This document shows positions 47,932 to 60,849 of a stretch of 64,000 nt of DNA, in pieces. Made by a program: the position numbers and the translations under genes. The stretch is taken from contig JAENRP010000245.1 of assembly GCA_024741835.1 (NCBI GenBank), positions 1 to 64,000 on the forward strand. The letters are read 5' to 3'. The stretch's first letter is position 1. Each line of letters begins with the position of its first letter. Below the pieces are notes generated by a model. The model was not told where the DNA came from. It did not search any database and saw only the letters and a program-made list of their open reading frames with translations. This DNA comes from Diplocarpon mali. Taxonomy: Eukaryota > Ascomycota > Leotiomycetes > Helotiales > Drepanopezizaceae.

Positions 47932-48040
47932 GCACTTTTCACCTATAGGCCGGGCCCAGGAGTCAGAAAACAAAACTAGTAAAACAAACAAACAAGCTAT
48001 AGAGTCGCAAAAACAATTAAAAATAGTACTAACCCAGATG

Positions 48041-51000
48041 TCAATTTTCCTTAGTTCTCTTTAAAGGATAGGGAGAACCATCACTAGATAATACTCTCTT
48101 TATAAAGCGCTTACTTCTTCTTAATAGTTTACTATTAGTATCAGAAGAGTCCGGTCTTGGTGTTGCAAGAGCTTTAGTGTTTTATAAAGATGCTAGTATA
48201 GTTTAATAGCTTCTGCCGACAGGGAGGGAGACTTGTATCGTAGCGTTATCGTTATTATCCTCTTTATTATCATTATCATCCTCTAGAGAGTCTTCTACTG
48301 CGAAGGGGGATAAGGCAGGCAATTCAATAGACAACACTTCCTTTTCTTTGCCTTTGGTTAATATAAGTTGCGGGCCGGGCCTAGGAGTCGTATCGGAGGG
48401 TTTAGCACGAGGTTTCTTAGTGCTGTACTTTTCGAAAAGGATCGTCTTATCGATCATATTATCAGCTTTAATATCATTATTAGTGCCTTTCGTCTTAATC
48501 CAGGACTTATCCCTATATAGTTATAGCTCTAACTATTAAATCAGCTTCTAAGTGTAGGTAAAATCATCAAAAAGTTCCTACTTATACTTCTTCAGATATA
48601 TTATCAACTAAGTCATATCTTTAGAGAATAACTCCTTCACTATTATTACTACTAATAGATTGTTCCATAGCCGTTTCCCTACAAGTGCCTCTAATAGTAG
48701 GCCTCCTTTTATCATACTAAGCGTTATACAAAATTTGGCTAACGATTCTCTAGCAACACTCTATCTCGCAGTGCTAGGTCTCTTTATACCGATAGAATCG
48801 ATAAGAAAATCTTCTAAGTCTATGCCATTCTCTAGTGAGTTATTGCCAACAACTTTTATATAGTTGTTGCTAATAGTAAGAAAGCCACCTTTTCCTAATT
48901 CTCTAGCAGATTCCATATCAACGAATATGCCTTATCTAATAAATATAGAGAATAGAGTCGTCTTATTAAAGATGTACTCCTTTAGAAGTGTCTTCTCTCT
49001 AGTATTCAATTCTTTCTATTATACTGCATTTCGAGCCAGATTCAATAAGATCCATTAAGCATTCTTAAGGCGTTAGGGTATGAGATTTGATAATTCATAG
49101 GATTTTTCCTAAATAGCGAATTCTCCAGTCGATTGTTTAGCTACCAGAATCATATAGTAGTTAATAGTTCTATTATTAAGTAGATTAACCCGCGAGCCAG
49201 GCCTAGGAGTCAATCTCACAAATCTTATATTAATATCAATCTTAGTGGCAATAACTCTCAAGTGGTAGTCAATTCTAATAAACTATACAGGCTTAGGATA
49301 CGTCACTAGTTTATATAAAGACTTATATCGAGTCAGCAGAGCACCTAGGTACAATCTATAATGCATCCTCAGTATCTATTGTATTAAGCTATAAGTCATA
49401 TTATAGAGGTAGATAGAGGGAGGGTTTGGCTTCTTATCCAAGGTCCAGAAGTGGTATTAGTACATTTCTAGTTCTTCTTATACTAACGTTAAAAATGAAT
49501 TCTTTCTACGATTACTATAACCATACGTGCGCATAGCGCCTAAAAAGGCGCAGTTAAACAACTTAAGTATATTCAAAAAGCCTTTGCTATAGAATGATAT
49601 AAAGTTATCAATAGTTAGTATAGCATTATACTAGGCAGGGGTCTATACGATATTATAGAACAATTTAAGGGCTTTAAGTGCCACTTTGAACTTAGAGAAG
49701 CCTAACGATATATCCTTCTTAACTTGGCTTGCCATTCTATTGCCAATAGCTATAATTGCATGATTTCCTAAATGCAATAAAAACAAGGTCAGGTTGGGAG
49801 CAGTGCAAAATTTGTAGATATTAGACGATACATCTTCATTAGTAAGGCCTATCGTTGCCAATCCATAGTACTATATATATTAGCGTTTATAGAGGGCGCA
49901 GAACTTTTCAAAATTGAAGTCCTTAAACATTCCTATTATAAACTTTATAAGTCTTATCTTCATTTCCAATGTTACTACTATCTTAAAACTGTCGCTATGC
50001 TATAGTATTATCTTTATATTAAGGGGGACCTAATAACATTCTATAGAGATGATATTTGTATTAACTTCGGATTTCTCCTTAAGAATATAGAAGTTACCCT
50101 TCAATTTCTTATGCTTAATAAAGAACTATATAATATTATCTATAGAAAATTCGTCTTATAGCAGTTTTATAATCTACTTAACGGCTCTTATTGTCCCTTC
50201 CTATACTAATAAGACTTCTCCCCGACCTTCTTTTCTTAAACGCTTTATTATTAACTCGTAGAATTTGAGAACAAATTTTTACAGGTCATCGGGGAAAGAT
50301 TGCACGATATCGGTGGTATCCTTCTTAATATTATTAAAAATTTCTAGCATATTAGTAACAGTGCCTATTTCTTCATTAGATAATTCATCTTCTAAGTCTA
50401 TAATATCATATGTATTAACCCGTAGGCCAGGCCCGCGAGTCATTTTCTTTACTATTAGTGTTTAAGGTATTCGGGGTATTTCTAGGGATAGTGACTCAAA
50501 TTCGTCTAAGTCAAAGGAATAGTAGTCGGGCAGGTCAGCTGCTTGAATTCCTAGTGTCACAGGCACCTCCGGCTTGGAGACATTCTCCCTACGTGCTAAT
50601 TCCACTCGTAGGCCAGGCCTATAAGTCAAATTCTCCTCATCAGTTATTCCTGCCAAAGGTGGCAGCATTTTTAAAGTAATAGGGATAATAAACTCCTATC
50701 TCTCTAACTTATCGTCGAAGTAATTCATAATATACTCAGCGAGATAAGTCATCTTTTCTTTTATAATAAGTAGACTATATTGCGACTATTAAAGGCCAAG
50801 TGTATCTAGAATAGTTTAATCGGAAAGTGCAAAATTATTATACTATAAGGGTTCATCTTTTATAGTCTAAATAGTAGAGTATATAATAGTACTTAAGAAC
50901 CTAACAAATTTTCTACCTCTAATGCTATTTCCTTATAGCTTTTTCATACCTTCTTAGATGGTGAAATGATTCAACACCTATATAGCCTTTACTATAGGTT

Positions 51001-51514
51001 GGTATATCTTAAAGATTTTGCCAAGCCCTCGCAGGGCGTTATTAATAGTAATATCGATTATAAAGTAGGTCTAGAAAAGTATACTATAGGTACTACTTAT
51101 AAACTGCAACAATCTTTTTATACACTTATTCTTCTTATTTCGATTTTTCCGAAACAAATCCATAGAATTGGCATACCTTTAATATTCCTATAGAAATTTT
51201 TCATAATCGATCCCTTTTGTCTTAAGCTCATTCTTAAGAAAATCATCAAAGCCCAAAAATCCTTCTTCTATAGCAGAAATTCTATAGTTTAATACTTCTA
51301 TAGATAAGTTTAAGAATACTTGCTATTCTATTTCACCTAACGTTCTATAGGTACTCACCATATCTTCTAATAATCTCAAAGCTTTTCCATCCTATGAAAA
51401 GTTACCCTCTAACATTAGTTCGTTATTAGCAGTATTCAAGGGTTTGCTGCCTAAAGCCATAACTGATATATTCTTCTTAAGTATAGCTCTCTTACTTAAG
51501 CTCAGTGGTGCCAT
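48041..51514 (-). pseudogene. ORF-B of E2, 1,157 codons, unknown protein
   Basis: The start ATG (51514, MAPLSLSKRAILKK) and a TGA stop at 48041-48043 are exactly 1,158 codons apart. Three open stretches (50668-50462, 49861-49643, 48457-48203) share the frame, so it is one ORF with several dozen Gln/Trp-type stops. Visible are FDDFLKNELKTKGI near codon 95, a charged middle, LRMHYRLYL about codon 730, an Asp/Glu/Asn-rich acidic tail (DSLEDDNDNKEDNNDN) and a basic end (RRSKRFIKRVL, NLS-like). There is no membrane segment, RT or nuclease motif that I recognise. It is homologous over its length to ORF-A. Palindromes occur at codons of about 296, 358, 768 and 1042. Confidence 0.75.
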
Positions 51515-52076
51515 AATAAATTATTTAATAGAGGGGAGTAGTTCTAAATAAAGAGATGATTATTTAAGAAAGATTAACAACATAAGAGGCTTATACTAGA
51601 AAAGATTGATAACGAAAGACAATAGTAGTAGTACTAGTGTTATAGGTCTAGTGGGGTTGTAGAAAAAGTAAAAAAAGTAAAATCGTAGTGCAAGGAGAGG
51701 CTTATTTATAGAGTTTGAAATCGCGCTAGTGCATATAGGAAAAGTGGGTATAATAAGCTTAGAAGTAGGAACAAAAGTGGGGTGTAACGTATATAAGGAC
51801 CTACAATTAGTAAATAACAATTGTCAAAGGTAAGGAAGACATTTCAAAGGTAAGCGTTAGAAAGTTGCATACAAAGGGAATAATCAAAGAATAAATCATA
51901 TAAAGAGTAAAGTAAATAAAGAATATATATAGAATGGAATAATAGGTTAAGAATAAAGAGGTATAGGTATATAGAAAGTAGATAATCCTTAAAAATTTCA
52001 ACTTTTAATTCGCAATCTCTCTAAATGGTTTTCAAAAGGGGAAGTAGTAGACTCGATTCTCTAAGCTTAAGTCGAC
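51515..52076 (-). other. Spacer between ORF-A and ORF-B, promoter-like
   Basis: A 562-bp region without a supportable ORF, pyrimidine-rich on the minus strand. The minus strand has TATAAATAAG at 51710-51701 about 190 bp before the ORF-B start. Confidence 0.5.
51701..51710 (-). promoter_or_regulatory. TATA-like box upstream of ORF-B
   Basis: CTCTATAAATAAGCC on the minus strand in a CT-rich context, a plausible core promoter for separate transcription of ORF-B. Such strings also arise by chance. Confidence 0.35.
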
Positions 52077-55000
52077 TCAATTATCAGTTCTATTATCACT
52101 TTAGAGTCTTCTTCTCTTGCGTTAGTTCTTATTTCTTAGCGATTTCTCAGCTTTAAGGACCTCTCTTAAAGGATCTTCTATTAGTACCCCTAGATTTAGT
52201 AACCGAGGTTCATCCGAACTATCTCGTAGGCTTAAGCTAGCCAAGTCTAACCTCACTCGCAGGCCGGGCTTGCGAGTCAGTCTTAGCGTTTCTAAGCTTA
52301 AGGGTAAAAATAGGGGATTAATTCCCAAATCAGGGTCTAATACTATACTAGAGTCTCGGTTCGTCTCTTTTCCGAATTTTCTTGCAATAATGCCTTTATC
52401 AATTAGTATATTAGGCTCTCAGATAGCATTTACTTTATCGCGCTATCCCTAAGACTTAAGTCTATAAAGAAGCGACTTAGTATTTATAACATTCGTCTAG
52501 GCCTTAATAAGGGCGTTAAAGAGCTTTTAATTATATTCTATAAGGTGGATTTTCAATTCGTCTTTATTAAGAAGAAATAACTCCTGTACTTCGATTATAA
52601 CCGATAGATCCGTTTAAGAGCGTCGACTAATAATAGCTTTAAAAAGGCTACCGCAGTTCTTAAGATGAAAAGCTACCTTAAAAGGTATAGTAGTTCTACT
52701 TGCGTTAATCTATTAAAGTACTAGAGGTTGCTTTAAAGCAGAGACTGAAAAGATAAAATCGGAGATTTGAGTCTTATTTTCTAAGGTGTTCTTATTAAGG
52801 ATAGCTGTATAGTTATTGCAAAAGGCTATGAAACTACCAGTCCTATAAGAATTGTCCAAAAGCATTTTAAGAAGGTATCCCTATTTTATTATTACTATAA
52901 TTGGATTGCTATTATTAGTAATAGGTCGCAAGATCTCCTTTCGCTTTAACTTTGCGATCATTCGAGCTAGTTGAGATTTTAAACCGAGTGCCTAAGAAGT
53001 CCATCGACTCGTCTTCTTCGCAGATAGAGTGAGTTTTATAATCGACTAAGAGCCGACCCACCTATTAAGGCTTCTAGAAGCTGGCCCTTATCCGATCGGT
53101 AGGATCTGATAATCTAAGACTTGCTTTTTAATAAAATTGACTCGTAGGCTAAGACTGCAAGTGAAAATCGGAATTTCTTTATTAGTAGCACTTGCATCTC
53201 TCTTTATCGAAACGACTTGATTATAAAGACTAAAGCCAATCAATTAAAGAGGTTCAGGGTAAGCTATAAGCTAATAGGCTCCTCTACTTTTCGCTATTAT
53301 AGCTAAGAGGTAAAGTCTATAATGCATCCGAAGGACTTATTAAGTGAGGCTGAATATCATATTATAGAGAAAATAAGAAGGTATAAAGGTCGCGTTATCT
53401 ATAAAGCGGAAGTGATAAAGGTATATCTCTACTTCTTATCTTATAATAGAGAGGAATATACCTATAAAAGCACTATTATCGGTAGTAAAATTGTCGGTTA
53501 AGAAGCGGCATCCGAAGGGTTCAGGCATCACAATTGACCCTTCTTCCTCTATTTCCTCTTGCTATTTATTGCTTAATAATATCGAAAAGAAAGAATTGTT
53601 CTATTCAATCAGCTCCAATGCCTTTAAAGCTTCGGGATCAGCCTTGAATTTTATAGCACCTAGAGATGCTTCTATTATTAATAAGTTAGATTTGCGTATC
53701 CTTAAAGAGATAAAGAACTGATTATTAAAGTGGATTAGAAAAAGATTAATATCTTCTACTGCGTAAAGAAGTTCGAGGTATTTAATAGTTTCGTTAATAT
53801 CAAATCCTTTATAATTGAGATTATAGTAAACCGAAAGAGAGCGAATATAAAGGTCGCAAAGTCTTCTCCCTTCGATTCCTACGCTAGGAAGATACTATCG
53901 AAAGTGAGTCTTCATTGCAAAGGACACTTAAATATTATATTGTTCTCTAAGCTTAAGGTTGATAATGACCGATTGAGGCACATTACTACAATTACAAATG
54001 TCCTAATCAATAGATTCCTCTTTGCGTTCTCTTTCTCGCAAGATAAAATAGTCTCGCTTAGCATCCGAGAGATTAGGTTCTTAACTTCTGTAATTATTAA
54101 AGAATTGAATAATATCTATAGAGGCGAACTCGTTTAAGATAAGCCATTAAATCTATCTAACAGCTCTCTTAGTTGTCTTTAAAGCAATAGGAATAGGGTC
54201 TTCCCCTATATTATCGTTTTTAAAACAGTTGTATATAAATATAAAGAAGTCAAGAACTAGCTCCTTTAAGTTATTAGGGAAGGAGTCTAAGCGAGCGCGC
54301 AATCCTTTAGTTTCAAATTGCAAATTAGCCAAGGTAGCTATCGAACGATCTATCCTTTTTAAAGGTCGAGCCTTAAGGGGTCGTCTAGCTAAAGGAGAGT
54401 CCTTTGAAGATTTTGAAAATTCTAAAGAGGCTGCGCTAAGCGTTTAGGCAATTTGTTCGGCAGCGGTTTCTAGAATCATTTTAGCAAAAGGCAGGTTAGG
54501 TCTAGTTTTAAAATTCTCGTTTCTAACTCCTAGTCTAGGACCGCGAGTCAAATCACATAGTTTAGCACTTATCGTATCTTTAGGTTAAAAAGCGAATTTT
54601 AAGGCAGGCTTAACTATAAATAACCAATTCCCTTCTTTATTATTAAAGAAATCTCGTCTAAACTCTATTATAAGAGTCTAGTTCTCTTTTAAAATAAGCA
54701 AACTATAAGTAGAAGCGCAGAGCCTTAGCATATTAATAATAGTGCTATTAGGTAAGGTAATATCTATAGCTTAATTTAATCTTTTTATAGCCTTATCAGC
54801 TGCTATAAGTACTACATTAGATAGGCTTATAAATCTGCGACTGTGAATTCAATTGCCTTGGAATTTTACTACTCCTTCTTAAATGATAAAGAAATTAAGA
54901 ATCTAAATAGCTCTAGCGGTAGGAGTGTTTTCCTTAAGAATTTTTAATAATACTTGTCTTCTATTATTAGAATCAATATTTATTAAGAAGCGCAAACGAA

Positions 55001-55394
55001 ATAAGAGTCCTCTCTTATCAGTGGCTAAATTATCTAGTTATCGAATAGATTCTTCTCTTTTGTCTTAGTCTGTTTTAAAAGTGTCGGCCAAGGTCATATA
55101 TTAATCTGCATCAGCTAAGAATTCCTCTCTAGAGATTCCCTTTAGTCTTAATTCTTTAGTTAGGAAGTCGTCAAATTGGAGAATTCCAGGGGCCACCTAG
55201 GTTAAAAGGTTGCTAATAGTATTCGCGTAAGCTAAAAGGAGTTTTTATTACTCTATATCTCCTAAGGCTGCGTAAGTCGATTTAAAGCTCTCTAACGATG
55301 CAATAGCTCTACTATCCTAAGAGAAGTTTATAACTAGTGCTTATTCATCCCCTATTATAGTAGATAAAACCATTTGTAAGTTCTTTAAAGGCAT
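52077..55394 (-). pseudogene. ORF-A of E2, 1,105 codons, paralogue of ORF-B
   Basis: From ATG at 55394 (MPLKNLQMVLST) to TGA at 52077-52079 is exactly 1,106 codons, with in-frame stops at Gln-type positions. Correspondences with ORF-B in order: STYAALGDIE / STYRTLGEIE, FDDFLTKELRLKGI / FDDFLKNELKTKGI, YSLLILKEN / YSLLIIKEK, ALKALEL / ALKALKL, VLRMHYRLYL / ILRMHYRLYL. The C-terminus is Leu/Arg rich and ends basic (RKRRL). Palindromes at codons of about 282, 744 and 1039 encode LTRGPRLGV, FTCSLSLRV and LTRKPGLRV. No known domain seen. Its location directly after pol suggests an element-encoded accessory protein. Confidence 0.75.
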
Positions 55395-58300
55395 ATTACT
55401 TATAAAAGATAAGTAGTATAAATAAGAGAGTTCAATAGGGTATAAGAATTAAAAGGGCATATAAGCTGCAATAGGTTTACTATATATATATTAAGGAAAT
55501 TGGACTTTTTATTTATTATTTAAGGAAAGTAATAGGAATATTATAATTAAAGGCTAATATCAAGAATGCAAAATAAGTTAAAGCAAGTAAGAATTTAAAG
55601 TGATCTTAAAAGATCCATATCTTAAATAATAAAGGAAGCGACCTTACTGAAAATGTAAAAATAAGGATTAGAGGAAGGTAAGACAATTAATAGGCTAGGA
55701 AATCGTTTAGTATTCCTGCTTACGTTCTTCGGATATTTTAAGAATAATAACTTAAGGTTGCGATTAGTTAGGTATTTTAATATTCTTTACTCGTAGGACT
55801 AGCTTATAGGTCAAATTGGAAAAATCTTAGTCTTTATCCGAGGGTTCAAAATTGCTTATATCGCCGTCGGTTCCTATAGAGGATTCGGAGGTTGTATCAA
55901 TTTCTAATTCGTCTTCTAAGGGGAACAAGGTCTGGTCGCGTCGATAAAAGCGCTTTAGTCGGTTGGCTGCAAAGGTTCCTTTAATATTAACTCTATTAAG
56001 TTCCTAAAGAGAATAGTATCCCTTTTCTTTCTACTTAGATTTAACCTTAAATAGACTAAGCCATTGATAGTTAAGTTTAGTATCTACTAATATATTAATA
56101 CTTCTTGCAACGTCGTAGACTAAGATAAGATTATCTTTTCGAATAGGGTGCGTTTTAAGTACTTTAGAAGCAGCCTACGCTTCCTTAGCTTTTTCCTAAT
56201 ATCATTTCTTTTGCAAAATGATTTCCTCTATATCTATATCTCAAAGCTCAAGTTGTCGGCATCTTATTATAAGCAAATCGGAACAGTTCCGAATTTGACT
56301 ATAGTCGAATAATCTCTAAACAGGCTATTAGGATTCAAGAGGGAGCTATGCCTCTCTACTATAAATAAAGAAGAATAGTATAACTCCAGTTGGTTTATAG
56401 ATTATCGTTCGATAAGCAAAGAGTATTCTATAAAAGCGTTTTATCTAATCCTTAAATCCTCTATAAGTAACTTTAGATAGATTATTAAGAATATTATAGT
56501 GTCCTTATTCTACTACTCTATTAGCTTTCGAGTTATACGCTAAGATTTAAACCCGTTTAATACTATATTTTCGTAAGAAAGCTTCAACTACTCCTTTGTT
56601 TTTAGGGCCTCTATTAACAGTTAATCTGTTAAAAAGTCTATAGCAATAGACTACGTCTTCCTAGAGGAACTTTGCAATAGATTCAGAGTTAGCAGATCTC
56701 AAAGGTCGTCCTTTAGGCCATCCTAATAGGTCTTCCTTTACTAAAGCAAAATATATTATCCTATTCTTAATAGTTAGTACTTATATAATATTAAGGCTGA
56801 CTTTATAGAAAAGGCCTAATGGCTAGGTTAGGAATAAGGGATTTTCCTTATAACTAGGTTTTCGTTTCTAATAAGGGACGCAACTCTTTATAAAAGCTTT
56901 ACAGTCCTTAAAAGAGCCTTTCCAAAAGAATTTTCTCAAGAGTTAGTAGTAAGTAGACTTAGCTCCTTAGTGGCCAGTTTCCTTATAAATATCTTAGATA
57001 GCCTTGGCCCTTAGTTTTTCGTCGTCTAAGTAGAGTTGTATAGGGAATGAGTTATCGCTCCTTTTAAATAATCGTCTTCCTTGCACTAGATAAATCAAAG
57101 CTTTAGCTTTGAATTTCTGAAAATCCTTAAGAGCAACTGTCTTTAGTTATTTAAGCGTGACTAAAAATTTCGCGATTTCTTTAGAGTCACTTAAGTAGTT
57201 AAGTGATAAAATTCTCTTATTTGACTTACGGGTCGGGCTTAAGAGTTGAGTCCCTTTAAGGCGATATATCGATAGATAACCAACTTTGTTCTCTACCTAC
57301 TTATTAATATCTATTTCGTCTTCTTTAATTAAATCAAAGGGGTAGGGGCGAGTTCTTCTTAAAAGGCCGTTTGCAATAGTATTTTTCGTTCCTGGAATAT
57401 GTTTGACTTCAAAGTCTATTAGTCTTATCCAAGCAATCCATTTCATTAGTAAGGCTCTAGGTAGGTCGCTTATAGCTCTATTTAATTATTCTACTAGCAC
57501 TTTAGCATCGGTTTTAAGGATGAAGTAAGTATTATAAAGGTCGCTTCTTATCTTTTTCATTGCTTTCAAGGCTCCTTTGTATTCCTATTTAATAGTATTA
57601 TACTTTGTCTCTACTAGATTCTAAAGACCACTTTTAAAGTAAGCTAGATATCTTTTTTATTGGCTATTAGCTTATTAAAGGATAGTACCCTATCTGATTA
57701 AGCTTGCGTCAACTATTAGTATAATTGGCCTAGCGTCAGCTCTATAGTCTATTTTAATCAGATATAGCGCTTTAAGTAACGCTTGCTTCAATTGTTTTAT
57801 AGCCTCCATTTAGGGTTCCTCCTATTGAAACTCAGCCCCTTTCCAAAATAAGGCGTAAATAGGCGCTGCCTTTTTAGCGAAATCCTTAATCTAAATGCAA
57901 TAGTATACTATAACGCCAATGAACGCGCGAGCTTTTGCTATATCGTTATACCTCTTCTATTTGTCGATTTTAAGTACTTTAGCCCTTTAAGGACTTCGGC
58001 CATTGGAATTAGTAATGAAACTAATAATTTCTATCGATAGAAGATAGTATTATAACTTCGGACCAACCGTTGCTCCTGCCCTTTCGAATTGTATAAGCAC
58101 CTGGTCTAGGTTCTGAATATATTCTATTATAAATCGTTATATACTAGGAAGAACTTCTTTATAATTGTAGAATGATCTTAATCCTTTTACTCTTATATCG
58201 TTTATATAAGGGAGCGTAATATTAGGTATATAATCTACTAGTATCTTATAGATTACTTAGACAAATTGAGCGATCGAATTTATAGCCTCTTAAGGTAATC

Positions 58301-60849
58301 TTATTATCTGAAGTAGCCTAAGAAGGGTTTGAATTGCTATTATATCTCTTGATTTAACGTTAAGAATGAATTGGTCGTATCTAAAGAAGAAGTTAATAAG
58401 AGAGCTGTAGGTTAATCCTGCGAATTTATTTGAGAACTTATCTATATTTGGAGGAATATTGGCGTCCTTAACAGTTACTCGGTTTATCTCTACTACTGCT
58501 GTTATTAGTCTATAAGTTCCCTTCTCTTTCTTAGCAACTAGGAACCATTTGTTCCTATAAAGGCTATTACAGAACTCAAGAACTCCTTGCTTTAGCCTAT
58601 CCTTTAATATTTCGATTACCTTTTCTTAAAGAGCTTTAGGGACCTCGAATGTTTTCTCTTGCCAGGCTTTATAGGATATTGTCTTAATCTTAATATAAGG
58701 CGTAACCTCTTCTCGAATCTAGCTAAGTTCTATCTAATCAAAAGCTAAGGCGTCTTTTCGATTTGTCAAGGTTTTATAAAGTAGTTCGCGTTCTTATTCT
58801 ATTAAGTCATCTTTAATTTTTAGTATATCGAAACGTTCTTTTATTAGCCGATATCTGATAGGTTTATTAGAAAATCTGCCTATAATAAACTTATCGAATT
58901 TGCCACCCGGCTTTAGAGGTCGAAGCTTCTTATCTTATTTAAACCAATCGTTTAGTCCTCTAGGCTTTGAGCCGTCAGAGATTCCCTAATCTACCAGTTG
59001 TACTTTATCAGCCTTACTTTTATATATAGTTCGAATATTAGCTAGTACTATACTTCTCTGCTTCTTTCCTTTTTTATCAAATCCTATAAAACGGTCCGAA
59101 TTTTCCTTTTTAAAAACAAATAAAAGATTTTCTAAGTTATCAATTTGAAGTGCGTAGATAGAAATGTTATTAGTAATTTTATTATTTTTCACTTATAGGT
59201 CCGGCCCGTAAGTGGTTTTTAGGTTTTTTAAAATGATTAGTGAATTATCGAAATTTATAAAATAAACCCTCTTTTCTGCTATATTTTTCTTTTTTCTTAA
59301 TTATTAATCTGATAAAACGCCGATTGTACTATTTTTCAAAATTCCAGATTTGACTCCTAGTCCAGGACCGCAAGTCAAATCGCTATTATTCAAAATCGGC
59401 AAACTTACCTTTCTTTTGCTATAACTCCTTGCTAGGTGCCTTCCTTTACTAGCATTAAGCCTAGCCCTTATGCTAGCTAATCGTTTTTTAAAATCTTATT
59501 CTAGAATTCGGCTATATCTCCTGCAATAACCATTTGTCCTTCTAAAGATCGATCTGTATTCTAAAGACTAGCTTTTATAAGACTATCTCTAGGATAGTTA
59601 AATGTTAGCTGAGATTCTAAAATAAAGGGCATTCTTAAAAGAATATCGTTTAAAGAATTCTCTATTATTAGAAAGTTAGTATAATTAACGATTCCTCTAA
59701 CTCTAACCTTTACGTTTTTCACCTATTTATTAAAATTGTATTTCGATCTAGAGACAGTCGAATAAATAAGGAGTCGATCGCTAACGATTGTTAATTGAGC
59801 CATTTCTGCCACTTTTCTAATTATTGCATTAACTTCTAAACTACAATCGATTAGAGCCTTTGCTTTAACTGATTCTTCTATAGAACAAATAATAATAGGG
59901 CTTTTTATCGCAATTGCTAAACAATTTCAGTTGATATTCTAAGATGTTAAAGCTATTGCTATAATATTGTAGTACTTTTAGGTTCCTTTGTCTTTTGCAA
60001 TCTAAAGATATTTGATTAAGGCTAGGTGCTTCTTAGAGTTCTTTTACATTATAATTTCTATTTCCTTATTATTATTCAAATCTTTAAAGGCAATCGGGAT
60101 GTGCTTTCCTAGCACTTTATCAAAGCGTCCAGTTAAACTAAATAGGTCTTTAAATGTAAGGTTAATTTACTAGGCTATGATATTCTCTACAGCTTTCTCT
60201 ATTGCAGTTGAACTAGCGTATTTATTAATGAATTTTTCCTGTTTTAATATCTGTCTCTTTCGCTTAAGGTCAAGGGTCCGCGTAATAACTTCGACTTCTT
60301 AATCTTTAAGCTTAAAGCCATCTTCGTCTATTATATCTCTAATCAATTCGTCTGCCATATCGGCTTTATCCTCGTCCACTATAGTTCCAGATTATTAGGT
60401 GTCTTTTAGCGTTTGGACTCTATATTAAGATTCTTGAGTTGCATGCGTTAATTTCTGGACTTTAGCTGGTTTTATTAGTATTAGGGGAGTAGTAGATCTA
60501 GAAGGACGCTGAGTATTCTAAGGGTTTTTAAATATAGAAGTAGCATTAATATTAGCAGATATATTATTATTAACCCATCCTAAGACTAAGATGCCTCTAA
60601 CTTCTATAGCTATTTAATTAGAAGCTGGGTCCTTAAGAACTCCCTTAGGTAAGTTGCTAATTGGACTTATATATATATAAGTTGGAATTTTAGCATTTAT
60701 ATCTATAATATACTATCGTTCGACTAAATTCTCGTCCTATTTCGTACTATATATCATTGTTTGAATAGTCTATAACCATAAGCGATTCTAGTGCTTTTTA
60801 ATAGGGATAGCTTCTAGCCTAGGATCTTTAATACAAAGCATCCTATACT
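55395..60849 (-). pseudogene. pol of E2 (protease, RT, RNase H, integrase)
   Basis: Protease is at about 59860 (ALIDCSLEVNAI) with NDILLRMPF near 59640. Next comes a linker, open at 59192-58986. Reverse transcriptase spans about 58620-58000: EFCNSLYRNKWFLVAKKEK, INFFFRYDQF (from DFFSGYDQ), and LPYINDIRVKG at about 58187-58220. RNase H starts near 57710 (LIVDASLI) and includes KHIPGTKNTIANG near 57390. The integrase zinc region TGH...YQ (about 56985-56880) precedes the core with LLGWPKGRPLRSANSES (about 56720-56670) and NRVVEQGHY-like residues (about 56500). The end of pol is uncertain; sequence between about 55650 and 55395 shows no ORF and acts as the spacer before ORF-A. Confidence 0.9.

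Noticed and set aside
47175..47991. Four overlapping ORFs of 240-261 codons across the gap
   Set aside because: They consist almost entirely of N-derived residues.
51807..52001. 64-codon minus ORF in the ORF-A/ORF-B spacer
   Set aside because: Low-complexity Tyr/Leu/Phe translation of CT-rich DNA; no counterpart upstream of ORF-A.
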